Assembly (NCBI GenBank): GCA_029204225.1
Contig: CM055099.1
Location: 53,146,231 to 53,210,230, forward strand
Length of the DNA: 64,000 bases
Origin: Diphasiastrum complanatum
Taxonomy: Eukaryota > Streptophyta > Lycopodiopsida > Lycopodiales > Lycopodiaceae
Direction: 5' to 3'
A model generated the notes under the pieces. That model was given only the letters and a program-made list of their open reading frames with translations, did not search any database and had not been told where the DNA came from. The first letter of the stretch is position 1; each line of letters starts with the position of its first letter. This document shows positions 52,701-62,953 of this stretch, piece by piece. A program made the translations under genes and the position numbers.

Positions 52701-53132
52701 TCGGATCTGTTGTGGCTCATAATCACGTGAATGAATTTGTTGAGGTTCGTTACTGCTCGTCTGCTGCTCTTCTCTAATAAAAGGTTCCTTTCCTTGCTCA
52801 TCCCTCTCCCTGATTTCGAGGAATACAAGGTCTGTAGATGGATCGTCAACTTCACTAGGGTTATCCTTGTAGTAGTTGTCGGATTCTCTGAATTCTACAT
52901 CTCATGAAACCAACACTTTTCTACTCTCAGGGATGTCCACACGATATCCTTTCTGGTTGGAGGGATACCCAACAAAAATCCCCTTCTTGGCTCTTAGATC
53001 GAGCTTCTTCCTTCCGGGTGCATTGTCAAAAACAAAACATAGGCATCCGAATGTTCGTAGATGGCTCAAGTTAGGCTCTGATCCAGTCCACATTTCTCTT
53101 GGGGTCTTCCATTTCAACTTCTCACCAGGAGC
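52701..53132 (-). pseudogene. Copia E integrase C-terminus and hinge
   Basis: The open piece has KWKTPREMWTGSEPNLSHLR, TFGCLCFVFDNAPGRKKLD, RAKKGIFVGYPSNQKGYRV and PESRKVLVS, the region after the catalytic Glu. It is followed by a Glu/Gln-rich hinge with frame breaks (52655-52880). The usual W/P-E-x-M-W-T-G start is kept. Confidence 0.82.
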
Positions 53133-53912
53133 TCAATTGTGCAGGTACGCCGCACAGGTGACGGCCTCTGCCCAGAAGCACTTTGGCAATTGTTTTTCAT
53201 AGAGCATACATCTGACCAGGTTCAGCAATGTCCTATTCACCCACTCGCTCACATCATTCTGTTGGGGATTGTAGGGGCACGTGAACTCTTGCCCAATATT
53301 TTCCTCTTTGCAGAAGTCGTTGAACTGCCCACTGATGTATTCTCCTCCATTGTCAGATCGTATCGTACTTGGTCCTTTACTCTTTGAAATCTTGCATTGA
53401 TTTGTGTAGTCCCTAAAGTGCGTCTGGTATGAGATGTGCCCCATCCTTCGGTGCCATTTGTCTTTGTCATCACCCTCTTCTACAAGGAACGCCCACTCGT
53501 CATTCTGGGTCAGACTACTGTAGTTGAGTTTATAGAGATTTCCTTCACGTCTTCCTGTTGCGACACTAACGTTTTTCATAGTCAGGGTGCATTCATCATC
53601 CTCGAAAGCTACTCTTATGCCCATCTTGGTGATCTTGCTGACGGAGATCAAGTTTCTTCCAATAGCTAGTGCATATAGAACGTTCTTCAACACTCCTCTT
53701 CCTGAGGGGTATAGGTCGATCGCCACCTCTCCAATGCCAACTGCTATCACGTATGTATTGTTTCCCATGCATATTTGAGTGGGAGGATTCAGCTCTCTGA
53801 TCGTGGAGAAGATCCTGGGATCGTGAGTCATGTGGGATGTTGCACCTGAGTCTAGGAACCACTGACCATCGTGTTCCTTCTCCTCGTCCTTGTCATCATT
53901 GTTGATTAGCAT
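53133..53912 (-). pseudogene. Copia E protease to integrase, with an in-frame deletion
   Basis: A 259-residue open frame. DGQWFLDSGATSHMTHDPRI (protease D-S-G-A) and GVLKNVLYALAIGRNLISVS are followed by KWHRRMGHISYQT (HH of the finger). It then goes directly to HFRDYTNQCKISKSKGPSTI, RSDNGGEYISGQFNDFCKEE and WVNRTLLNLVRCMLYEKQLP. The CC half of the finger and the first catalytic Asp region (H-S-D-x-x-G-P), normally about 90-110 residues, are missing at about 53415, yet the frame is kept. N-D-V-S-E-W-V-N replaces the usual N-G-V-S-E-R-x-N, with the Glu retained. Not a working integrase. Confidence 0.88.
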
Positions 53913-53930
53913 GTGGTTTGCTCGATCTCT

Positions 53931-54600
53931 CTAATGCTTGCTTCTGGCCATGAGCAACCACTCATAGATCATCATTAATGCACTTTCCCCTTCATCCTCC
54001 TTGTCCTCCTCAGCCATATTTGCAGCTTCTTTGATCTTCAGGCCCTTTACTTGTGCTTTTATCGGACAATCTTTCAACAGATGGTCCACGCCATCACACA
54101 AGAAACATCTTCTTTCCTTTCTTTTAAAGAACGTCTTCTTCTTGTCTGAAGATTTCGCTTCAGTGTTCTGCTTGGCTGTCACTCCTTTTACAAAAAGTGC
54201 GTGCTCTTGCCCTGGTTGTGGTCTCACTTTCATCCGCCTCAGGTCCGCTTCGAGCACCCTTTGATCCAACCAGACTATTTAGGGACAGGTAGATCATAGA
54301 ATATGTCTGCCTTGATCGCTCTTGAAACAGCTCCTTTCTTTCAGCTATGTCAGGTGTCTCATCAGTTGGCTCCTTCTCTACTCCCACGACAATATTCCAC
54401 AGGCCTCGCTCCTTCAGCAAGATCTTCATACGCCATGACCAATCTGAGTAGTTATCATCGTCCAGCCGCTCCACACTCTTTGGGTCGAACACAATCCGTC
54501 CCCCTCTTTGCGCCATCATCTTCGTGTATGCTGTATTTCCTCCCTCAGCTTGCTTCTCGCAAATGCCTCTAAATTTCCTCCCTCCGCTTGCTTCTCGCAA
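53931..54600 (-). pseudogene. Copia E gag with internal deletion
   Basis: The N-terminal frame (54600-54160) contains RIVFDPKSVERLDDDNYSDW, SWRMKILLKERGLWNIVVG and MIYLSLNSLVG, then runs into the gag end in the wrong frame. The real end (54269-53931) has QRVLEADLRRMKVRPQPGQ and the zinc knuckle CFLCDGVDHLLKDC (CX2CX4HX4C). The gag core between them is missing. The gag start has a tandem duplication of about 40 bases (54540-54608, GCTTGCTTCTCGCAAATGCC twice). Confidence 0.83.
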
Positions 54601-54644
54601 ATGCCTCTGGCAGTTTATTCGCAGTGATTGCTAATTATGCGGCA

Positions 54645-54658
54645 GTGGGCCCATAACC
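54645..54658 (-). promoter_or_regulatory. Primer-binding site matching the tRNA-iMet anticodon arm
   Basis: The plus strand GTGGGCCCATAACC equals 14 bases of the plant initiator tRNA-Met anticodon stem-loop, so the minus-strand element RNA is complementary to it. It lies two bases from the LTR end. No TGGTATCAGAGC-like site is present beside this LTR. Drosophila copia and yeast Ty5 are known to use half-tRNA priming of this kind. Confidence 0.78.
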
Positions 54659-54660
54659 TT

Positions 54661-55149
54661 CGAAGACTTGCAGCACTCAACAAAATCATAGATACGAATC
54701 TCAATCACATGCATCAAATCACTCGCACACAAGGATGATATATTGCACAATAGTCTATACATTATCTTGATGCAAATGCTAGAACGGCTACATAAGTGGT
54801 GACAGAGAAAACATGCATAACTGAAGAGAAAACCGAAAACGGAAGACTACTCTTATTAATTCTGAGCAAAAACTACGAGCTATTTTTCTACTGTCTAACA
54901 TTTTTGTTTATGTAATTGAGCCTTCACTTCGTTCGTGCCACTGACTCTCTCTTTGCCTTGCAGGAGTTCTTGATACGATCATTCTTGGACACACGTATGA
55001 TGCCAAGATAGTCGTCTCCTGGATCGTCTACGTCAGCAGCCCCTTCAGCTGACCGGGACAGGCCGTTGGGCTCTAAGGTAGTTTGGCCACCGCTGATCCT
55101 TTTCACACGTCTGCATGGGGGCTTCGACACTTCTGAGTTCACTTTAGCA
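54661..55149 (-). repeat. 5' LTR of element E
   Basis: 489 bases, alignable end to end with the left LTR. Both termini carry changes from TG...CA (TGCTAAAG start, TCTTCG end), which suggests it can no longer integrate faithfully. Confidence 0.9.
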
Positions 55150-57689
55150 AGACCTACTCTGTTGTAATATAGGGAGGTTGGGAATCGATCCTATGGGAAA
55201 GGTGCGATCTAAAAGTAAATTAAGTCACTACGACCGGTGAAGCGGCAGTTTGTCAAGTTGCCTCTACGCTATGCACATTTGAAGGATCAAAATTACTAAA
55301 GAATCATAGAAAATGCAAGGGAGGTTTTGAACTAAATCTAAATCTACTTCATGGCTCTTTTGCTTCATACACGAGACTCTTACAAGCAGCCCCTTTTGTA
55401 GCTGGCTCACAGACCTCTCTTTGCTTTGGAAAAAAAACATTAATGAGGCCCACATGGCCTTCCTTGAAGACTCATTGACTAACTTGTTCACAAGTACCTC
55501 TGTCATTGACAGTAGTCTTTGTTTAGAAAAGTCAATGAATTATCAACTTCATTATCTTTGTTTCTTGCAATTTAGTTTAGATAAGACCGGTACCTCTCAG
55601 TGAACTCTGGACTCTAGTCAAAGCCTTTGGGGATTTTTAATCTATTCCATTCCCTTGCTAGGTGCTCGATTAAGTCGATTTTGGTTTTCCCATGCTAGCA
55701 ACTGACCTCCAATGGACCGTGGTTTCGTCGATTTTTCCTCAACTTGATATTTCTCTACCATGCACCATTTTGCCAAATGGATATCTTGGCCACTAATTCT
55801 GACTTCTTTGGTCCCCATGGCTCTTGTCCCAAATGTTTGCTTGATATCTCATTGATAGATTTGTTGATTTTTGTACTCTTTCAATCATCAACATTCATCG
55901 GTCCTTCGTAATCTTCAGTATCGTCTTCTTGATCCTTGATTTCTGAACAAGCTGACAAAAAAGGAGGGCCCTGCAAAACCTCATGCATTCTGTTATATTT
56001 ATATCAAACGAGGTTACATTAGTGGGCATCTCATAGAAACTGATGATGCAAAAAAAAAAGATATAATAATTACTAAGGCCACTTCTAAAGCCAATTCACA
56101 AAAACTACATCGATAGTCCATTCGGGCGAACTGGGACCCCATACAGGCCAATTTTATGCTGGTTAAGCTATACATCTGGTAATTCTAGATATAGTTTATC
56201 CTAAAAAACAGTGGAAAAATATCGATTTAGCCGATTTAGCATGCTGAAAAATTGGCTAACTTTTTGGCGGCATCCACTGGGGATGTAATTCCAAACATAA
56301 CGAACCCAAAGTTGATAAAAAATCTTTTTTTGTTTTGTTTAGTAAAACTCATATCTAGTAGTCAACAGGCTCAGTACACAATATTGTGTAATGCTAACTG
56401 CTCATGATGAAGTTCACGATACTGGGTCATAATTTTCTCATCCATTGGGCATGGAGTCTAGTTCTCAGCAACAATAACTAAGGCCATCGTTTAAGCCCCA
56501 GAATTAGACAAGAACAGATCATGGTAGTACCTGCATCACATTCATCTCGTGCACCTAAATCGGCTCATGCTCCCATTCCCATCAGATTTTACTATATGCC
56601 CATCTCAAATCGATGCATTTAGGGATATGATAATGCAGTTTCTTTCTTCAAAATGATAACTGATTGATGCATTTGATTCCAGCATTTATCTAGATGTGTA
56701 TTCAAATCTCAAGTGGATGCAATAATTCTGTTCTCACACTTTTCTCAAAGATTTACACCTCTCACTCATTTCATGAAATAAGTAAATAATGTGGTCCATG
56801 ATTGACTTAGTCAATAAAACTCCATTGATGCTAACCTTTTTTTTTTTTTCTCTCTCCTTTTTTTTTTTCTTTCAAATACAAATTTTTTCCATACACATAT
56901 ATCTTCTATTCACTTATATCATTTAGTTCTCTCATTTTTTCATATCTCCCCTCATGCTCCTATTCAAAGAGTTATGCCCTGGTAACAATGCAAGGGTAAT
57001 GCCCATCTTTCTGATCCTCAGTTCATGCATAATGCAGGTGGAGATGAATGCCATCGTTCAAACTTGCAGCAAATGAATCAATCAAACCATGTCTAATATG
57101 ATGCTCAGATAATGGTGAGTAGTTGATGTATCCTTGCTCATAAGGAAAATTATCTAAACGCTTGCATTGCACAACCATACTTATCTATTATACAAAAGAG
57201 AAGAAAACCATTCATACATTGATTTTTTTTTTCTTTTTTTTCAATCGATATATAGAATGAAATAGCAAAATAATCCATCAACAAACTATGAATAGATTGG
57301 CAGAAAAATAGAACTCAAATTATAGTTTCTTAACCCCTAGGTCTTCCATCGCTGAGTGGGAAAACTGGGAAAACTGTGGCTCAACGCATAGCAATAGTCA
57401 TTACTCATGATCAGAAATTTCCCAGAAGTTAGCGCTAAGTTTGCTCTTCATCTTCACCTCTAACACGATTCTTTGACAGCTGGCCAAGATCTGCTCTGAA
57501 AACTAGCAATAGCACCGTTGACCCATCAGAACTCTCAGGCGCTCAGTCAGGTAGAAAATGGTTAGTGCTCATGGTCAGAAATACAATATCTTTCACAAAA
57601 AATCCATAACTCTAAGCATCACACACACACACCTCATAAGGCAGTTGAATGCCCTGATAATGGAAAGCTCTCACAAAAACTTCATACAG
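55150..57689. other. Unassigned AT-rich DNA with one duplicated segment
   Basis: No recognised domain. 55340-55560 is a second copy of 57690-57935 (see below). Poly-T and poly-A runs occur at 56838-56873 and 57220-57245. The rest, about 2 kb, has only short open frames. Confidence 0.45.
55340..55560 (-). repeat. Duplicate of 57690-57935, lacking about 86 bases
   Basis: Shared words include GAGACTCTTACAAGCA, GGCCCACATGGCC, TTGAAGACTCATTGACTAAC, TTGTTCACAAG and TAGTCTTTGTTTAGAAAAGT. The segment 57826-57911 of the other copy is missing here. Both copies encode EVLVNKLVNESSR.AMWAS on the minus strand, which I cannot assign. Confidence 0.75.
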
Positions 57690-57735
57690 GAGACTCTTAC
57701 AAGCACCCACGTTTGTAGCTGGCTCTGACCTCTCT

Positions 57736-58464
57736 TCACTTGGAAAAAAAAAAATATGAGGCCCACATGGCCTCCCTTGAAGACTCATTGACTAACTTGT
57801 TCACAAGCACCTCTATCATTGACATTTCTCTAACTGCACACATGGCCTTTGTACCATGCCTATGATCTTTCCCATATGAAGTGAAGGTGTGGGCCTTCCA
57901 GGCTTTGTGTAGTCTTTGTTTAGAAAAGTCAAAGAATTTCCAACTTACTTCTATCCCAAGTATAAACTTTAGGAAGCCTAGATCTACCATGTTGAACTCA
58001 CTAGATAAGTCAACTTTTACTTTGCCTATGCCATCATCATCATTTCCTGTCATAATGATGTCATCAACATAAAGAACCAAAATGATGATATTTCCTTCAT
58101 TACATTTGAAATATAAAGAAGGTTTATAAACACTTAGTACAAAGCCAAGGGAATAGAGAAAATAATGCAACCTAGAGTACCAAGCTCTAGGTGCTTGCTT
58201 CAAGCCATATAGGCTCTGCATCATGTAGATTTCCTCTTCTGAGAAGCCATTCAAGAAGGCATTTGTCACATCCATTTGGTAGAGATCCCATTTGAACAAA
58301 GTAGCAATGCAAATGATTAATCTAATAGTTACAAGCTTAGCTACAGGTGCAAATGTTTCTTTATAATCCAATCCTTTTATTTGAAGAAATCCCTTAGCAA
58401 CAAGCCTAGATTTGTACTTACTAATAGATCCATCTTGATTGTACTTAATTCTATAATTCCACAA
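57736..58464 (-). pseudogene. Copia RT fragment fused to unrecognised sequence
   Basis: The 242-residue open frame begins in RT with YRIKYNQDGSISKYKSRLVA, KGLDYKETFAPVAKLVTIRL, YQMDVTNAFLNGFSEEEIYM and SLYGLKQAPRAWYSRL, then VLYVDDIIMTGNDDDGIGKV and VDLGFLKFILGIEVSWKF. The usual Q-P-E-G-Y...C-K-L segment between EEEIYM and SLYGLKQ is deleted in frame. After GIEVS the frame leaves copia and reads FSKQRLHKAWKAHTF and EVLVNKLVNESSREAMWAS, shared with 55340-55560. Catalytic YVDD is intact. The fragment cannot be functional. Confidence 0.82.
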
Positions 58465-58544
58465 AGCTAAATCAATCAGGATCTAGTACACAAGGAGAAG
58501 TGAGAAGATCAACGTGAGAGAGGAAGTCTCCTGATCACTATCAT

Positions 58545-59440
58545 GTGAACTATGCACTAATGAGTGACATTTTGAAGTGTCTAGAGCCATCAACCTTTAA
58601 TGAGACAAAAGATCACAAAGAATGGCAATGGGCAATGGCAGAGGAAATAGAATCCATCCACAGGCATGATACATGGGAGTTGGTTGATCTACCACTTGGA
58701 AAGAAACCCATTGATAGCAAATGGGTGTTTAGAACAAAGTTTCATGCGGATGGCATGATAGTAAAGCATAAGGCATGCTTAGTAGTGAAGGGTTATGAGC
58801 AAAGCAAAAGAATTGACTATGAAGAGACATTTGCTCCAGTGGCTAAGTGGACTACGCTACGCCTTATCATTGGCTTAGCATCTCATTTTGGGTGGAAGAT
58901 CCATCAAATGGATGTGAAGTCCGCATTTTTGAATGGTGACTTAGAGGAAGAAGTTTATATGGTCCAACCGTAGGGCAAGAACAGAAGGTATGTAAACTAC
59001 ACAAAGCACTTTATGGCCTTAAGCAAGTGCCACGCGCATGGTATGGACGCTTTGACAATTACTTTTTCTCATGGGTTTGTAAGAACAAATTCAGATCCAA
59101 ACCTTTATGTTCTTATAAATGATGACAACATTGCCTTAATTGTACTTTAGGTTGATGACATCATTATCACGGGCAATGATGAGAACCTCACTCATTCTAT
59201 CAAAGCCAACTTATGCAAGTAGTTTGAGATGACAGATTTAGATCTTATGCACTATTGCTTGGGTGTCGAAGTATGGAAAATTGGCAGTGATATCAGGTTA
59301 TGTCAAAACAAGTATGTGGGCGAGATATTGGAGAGATTTCACATGACAGAGTGCAAACCTTCCATCACCCCTTGCGAAGCTAGTAAGAAATTATCTCGTA
59401 TTGATGATAGTGCACATGTTGACGCTACTCTATTTCGTTA
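58545..59440 (+). pseudogene. Copia F reverse transcriptase
   Basis: The frame opens with EPSTFNETKDHKEWQWAMAE, EIESIHRHDTWELVDLPLGK, DSKWVFRTKFHADGMIVKHK, IDYEETFAPVAKWTTLRLII and HQMDVKSAFLNGDLEEEVYM, then stops at 58971. Frameshifted parts follow (KALYGLKQVPRAWYGRF block at about 59010, then a TAG before VDDIIITGNDEN at 59150). The frame from 59229 has MTDLDLMHYCLGVEVWK, QNKYVGEILERFHMTECKP and a final stop at 59439. The Y of YVDD is lost to that TAG. Confidence 0.84.
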
Positions 59441-59882
59441 GCTAGTTGGGAGTTTGATATATCTTACGACTACACGTCTGGATATCTGCTATGTTGTAAG
59501 TTTGATTAGCAAAATTCATGTCGTCACCCACTATGGACCATTGGAAAGCTGCAAAAAGGATTTTGAGGTATGTGAAAGGTACACCTAACCTTGGCCTAAA
59601 ATACAAAAGACAAAGTGTTTTACCTAAGTTGGAGGGAATCGTACTGTTATTTTATGTGACAGTCAAAGTGGAATACAATTGGCTAAGAATCCTATCTTTC
59701 ACGGAAGGACAAAACATATTGAAGTGAAATATCACTTTCTGCGTGAGAAGTTACAATCTGAAGATATAAGTATTGTACATTGTTCTACGTTATTACAAGT
59801 TGCTGATATATTTACGAAAGCTTTAAGTAAAGAAAAGTTTGAGACTTTTAGAGCCAAACTTGGCTTAGATTTGGTTATGTAA
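59441..59882 (+). pseudogene. Copia F RNase H end with central deletion
   Basis: After WKAAKRILRYVKGTPNLGLK the sequence jumps from YKRQSV to a scrap encoding the C-D-S-Q-S-G-I-Q-L-A block, then to the open frame AKNPIFHGRTKHIEVKYHFL, REKLQSEDISIVHCSTLLQ and VADIFTKALSKEKFE. The first two RNase H catalytic blocks (D-A-D-W and T-E-A-E-Y) are missing. The pol end itself is clean to its stop at 59880-59882. Confidence 0.82.
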
Positions 59883-59983
59883 AAAGCCTTTACTTGTAAT
59901 ACTATCATGGAGGTATGTTCCATGAATAGAGTAAACTATAAAATAAAGAGAGACGTTGATCATTGAGGGAGCTAATTAAGAAG

Positions 59984-60104
59984 TGTAACAATGAAGTTTA
60001 TCATTAATTTCTAACAAACTTAAGAAAAATAAAATACATAAAACTAAGTATATACAAGAATAAAAAGGTAAAAGATCATCACTTGACTAAATTGAGTCAT
60101 CACA
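59984..60104 (-). repeat. Possible very short LTR (121 bases)
   Basis: In minus orientation the sequence after the polypurine tract begins TGTGATGACTC and could end ATTGTTACA at 59984, giving TGT...ACA termini. No second copy was found near 61850, so the call rests on the polypurine tract and the ends alone. Confidence 0.35.
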
Positions 60105-60119
60105 TGTCCTCCCCCTTAG
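60105..60119 (-). promoter_or_regulatory. Polypurine tract
   Basis: Minus strand CTAAGGGGGAGGACA runs up to TGTGATGAC. It encodes the last residues of the neighbouring frame (S-K-G-E-D-M), like the coding overlap seen at element C. Confidence 0.6.
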
Positions 60120-61660
60120 ATGCAGTAGGTCCCTCTGTTGACGAATCTGTTGAGTAAGTCTGATCAGTCAGCATCCCAAGGTACTTTTTTTCATTGTAAG
60201 TAGGGTTGCGCCAATGTTTATAGCTCATTTTGTGCAACCTGTACAAAAATTCACATTGAAGACTACCAAAATGGATCCAGGTTTGTGCGTCACATTTATC
60301 CTGCACAATAAATTCTGCATACATTCCAATTTGTCAATGACCTAAATCTTTCAGCTTATGTATGAGCAGATTTCCCTGTTGCAATTGATCCATATAAGCT
60401 TTGGACTGGTTACCCACTCTCTTTCTAGGTATGTGCAAAGAAATAATTTCTTTTGTGATGAGTAGAAAATCCATCCGAGCTTAAATTAATTGAATTCCCA
60501 GCAGTGTCCTGGCCACAAACCCTGCCCGATCCAATGGACGATATGTTGTCCATAATCGATGCGCTGGATGTTTTTCTCGTTTATGTATACATTCCACCAT
60601 CTCTTTAAAGAATTTGACATAGTTAATTTCCCATTTCACATAAATTGTCCACAATTTAGGATAATAAGAATTTATCAACTTGTCAATCTTGTGCTTCTTC
60701 AGAATTGAATGAATATCAATTGTCTTTCATTTTGTGTGATTGTAAATCGGATGTGACGTTGTTCTTTGAACCGATTATCTGAATAAAAAATAAATGTAAA
60801 TTCTTTCTTTTTCAGATATTCTAAAGCATACATGGAGGAACTGCCTATTAAGATTTCCGTTAAACCGGGCTATTCAACCTCAAAAGAGCCCTGAAGGATA
60901 GCCCAACAGAGGCATCCAATTTCTTCAATACTTAAGGTCCCCCATAAGATCATAAATTCACCAGCTCTCCAAACAATATTCCACTCCTTATTACAGTATC
61001 CTTTTATTTAAGACAAAAAAGCACACTCAATCATCCATAGTTGCTCAAGATTTCTGAGCTGCGACATAACTAAAGAGCTTTCTCTTGAGATGCAAAATTT
61101 TGGTCATAAGTACTTGATTGGGTTCAATAATTAGCCTCACCTCTTTTCGTTTCCTTTTCTTGTCTCTAGATGTCATTGGCTCATCTGCCTTTGAATACTC
61201 GCTTCCATGGATGGAAGGGTCAACAAAATGATCATTATCATAATCAAATTCTGATACTAATGTCATTGTCTGGACTTCGTGGTGTTTCATTATTGGTTTT
61301 GCTTCCGTTAGCTGTCTCAATTGGTCCTCCAACTTCTGAATGAGTTGATGGTCCCTATGATTGTTGCACTCGACAATATTCTTCTGAATGCTTTTTCCTT
61401 TATCATTAGTTTCGGGTTCGGTATCTGAATTCAAGAAATCATCCTCTTCAGCATCTTTGAAGAAGTCTTTATTTTCCTTCTATAAGAGCTTCAACAGCTT
61501 CGTTTTTATCATTTCAATTGTATCAGCCCGATATTTTTCAAATTTAATTCTGTTGACTGACACACAACCCTTCTCTATTGTCTGTATTGTGTCAGTTTTC
61601 GAATTATCTTCTCCTTCTGCGGCTATGTGTTGTAAAGCTACCTTTACAAGCTTTACTTCC

Positions 61661-61740
61661 GGCGCCATCGGCGCCAGCTATGTCCCCGGCGCCAGCAGCG
61701 CCCCTGCTGCTCCCGGCGCCGGCGCCGCTCCCAGCGCCAC
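61661..61740. repeat. GGCGCC-rich short repeats
   Basis: GGCGCC or CGGCGCCA occurs about six times in 80 bases, making a local GC peak in AT-rich surroundings. On the minus strand it encodes alternating Gly and Ala at the start of the unrecognised gene. Confidence 0.85.
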
Positions 61741-61831
61741 TGTGACCAAAATCCAGCCGACGCCAAGTTTCTATGGCTGAAAATCTTTGATCGGTTCTAG
61801 CGAAGTCCAGAGAGCTCAGATCGATGTGCAA

Positions 61832-61978
61832 TCACCTCACACGATCTAGGCATGATTAAAGGAAGCCTGGGGATCAATAAAATCTAGAGAGAGAAAATGA
61901 CTTTATAGAAAGAGAAAATCCTAGAGAGAGAAAAACGTGCTTTACCAGCTTGGGTAGAGTGCTTGGTATGAGGGGGGG
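61832..61978. other. Spacer with GA-rich stretches
   Basis: Contains TAGAGAGAGAAAA-like words repeated three times (about 61884, 61904 and 61922). It ends in the purine run GAGGGGGGG at 61970-61978, which could be a polypurine tract for a plus-strand LTR starting at 61979. Confidence 0.4.
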
Positions 61979-62863
61979 TGCCGAATCACACCAATACTAT
62001 AGGGGAGTGCGGGTTGCGACTCAGGGCGAGCTCCAACCAAGTCTCAGCCTCCCTTGTTGGAATGTTGTCATGGCTCTCGCCTTGGCATGCTAGCGCCCCG
62101 GAGACTAGGGTCGGTCACACACTTGAAATGTAACCTTCTCAGATTTATCAATAAAGTGGGATTTTTCTCAAATTGACTCTGATTACCATTTGGGTTTCAT
62201 TGTTCGGTAAAAGCGCCAGTTGTAAGGCCGCTTTCAAAATTTTTAACTTGGCACATAGCTGAGGGTCGTATCCCGGGATGCCAGCGGTATGCCGTCGGGA
62301 CCATTCGGTCCGTGGCGCCAGCGGTATGCTGTTGGGACCATTTGGTCCAGGAACTGGTTGTTTCCATATCTGTCGCGGCTTGTGGTTCTGAGTGTGCCTT
62401 GCATGAACGTGAATGGGTTAAGCTCTTGGAGAACGGGCTCTAACCTGTTGGCTGAGTTGGATGGCTTGCTTGGGTGTATGTTACCTGTTTATGGCTGTCC
62501 AGTCTGGCGTGACGCCAGGTTGGCTTCCAGCGCTCGTGACGAAGCTTTCAGTTGGTTAAGTCTGATGTAAGTCAAACCGCTTGCTTGGAATGGATGTTAC
62601 TCGTTTGTAACGAAGCTTCGAGTTGGTTAAGTTTGATGTATGTCGGGCGGCTTGCTTGGAGGGAAGTCACCCACATCGGGACCCCCGATCTGGCATGGCG
62701 CCAGGTTGGATCTCAATGTTGGTTTTCGGAACTTCAAGTTGGTTAAGTCTGATCGTTGTTGGCGAGTTGGCTGCTTGTATGTCAAGTGGGTTTGGATGGC
62801 AAGAGTTGAAGGCTGGGAAGCTAAGTCGTGGTTCCCGGCTCCCTTTGGGATGCCTGCGCTACA
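61979..62863 (+). repeat. Putative GC-rich LTR with internal repeats
   Basis: The left edge is taken from the purine run before TGCCGAATC and the right edge from CTACA before a PBS, giving about 885 bases. AATAAA occurs at 62149. Inside are a 37-base tandem pair (CCAGCGGTATGC at 62281 and 62318) and three copies of GTTGGTTAAG (62551, 62622, 62738) within a larger degenerate repeat. The left boundary is uncertain because no second LTR is present. Confidence 0.5.
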
Positions 62864-62865
62864 TG

Positions 62866-62879
62866 TGGTATCAGAGCCA
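62866..62879 (+). promoter_or_regulatory. Primer-binding site (initiator tRNA-Met)
   Basis: TGGTATCAGAGCCA is a perfect 14-base complement to the initiator tRNA-Met 3' end. It marks the start of the internal region of an element that runs off the window. Confidence 0.9.
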
Positions 62880-62953
62880 ACTGGCCGGTCAGCTATGCGG
62901 ATCTCACGGAAATGGCCACGGTTTGGGGTTCATCAAGACAACTGTTGTGCAAG

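Larger units (their letters stand above)
50567..55149 (-). mobile_element. Ty1/copia element E (4.58 kb), internally deleted
   Basis: LTRs at 50567-51058 and 54661-55149 are alike at roughly 94-95 percent by eye, so E is older than element C. Between them, in minus orientation, are gag, protease, integrase, RT and RNase H, with deletions in gag and in integrase. Flanking 5-mers are AGATT (left) and AGACC (right). They match at three of five bases and differ by transitions, so a decayed target-site duplication is possible. Outer LTR ends read TGTTAAAG (left copy) and TGCTAAAG (right copy). Confidence 0.9.
58480..59885 (+). mobile_element. Copia fragment F: RT to pol end (+)
   Basis: Plus-strand RT, RNase H remnants and the pol C-terminus, head-to-head with the minus-strand copia fragment ending at 58464. 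No gag or integrase. A purine tract GAGGGAGC follows at 59965. Confidence 0.83.
60100..61831 (-). pseudogene. Unrecognised broken minus-strand gene ending at a polypurine tract
   Basis: Several minus-strand open pieces appear to be one decayed gene. The N-terminal part (61831-61604) holds a Gly/Ala-rich stretch GHSGAGSGAGAGSSRG. Next comes APEVKLVKVALQHIAAEGED and VNRIKFEKYRADTIEMIKTK (61668-61480), then an acidic/coiled piece NKDFFKDAEEDDFLN and HQLIQKLEDQLRQLTEAKP with KKRKRKEVRLI (61434-61045). Two more pieces follow (60678-60481 with YVKWEINYVKFFKEMVECIH; 60324-60100 with FIVQDKCDAQTWIHFGSLQC). The last ends in TASKGEDM over the purine run AAGGGGGAGGACA. I do not recognise the family. The polypurine tract suggests a retroelement accessory or gag-like protein; a host gene is possible. 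Confidence 0.5.

Noticed and set aside
52287-52730. 147-residue plus-strand frame
   Set aside because: It is the antisense shadow of the copia E reverse transcriptase.
61388-61780. 130-residue plus-strand frame rich in Ser and Ala
   Set aside because: It is antisense to the better supported minus-strand pieces, and its Ala/Pro end comes from the GGCGCC repeat.
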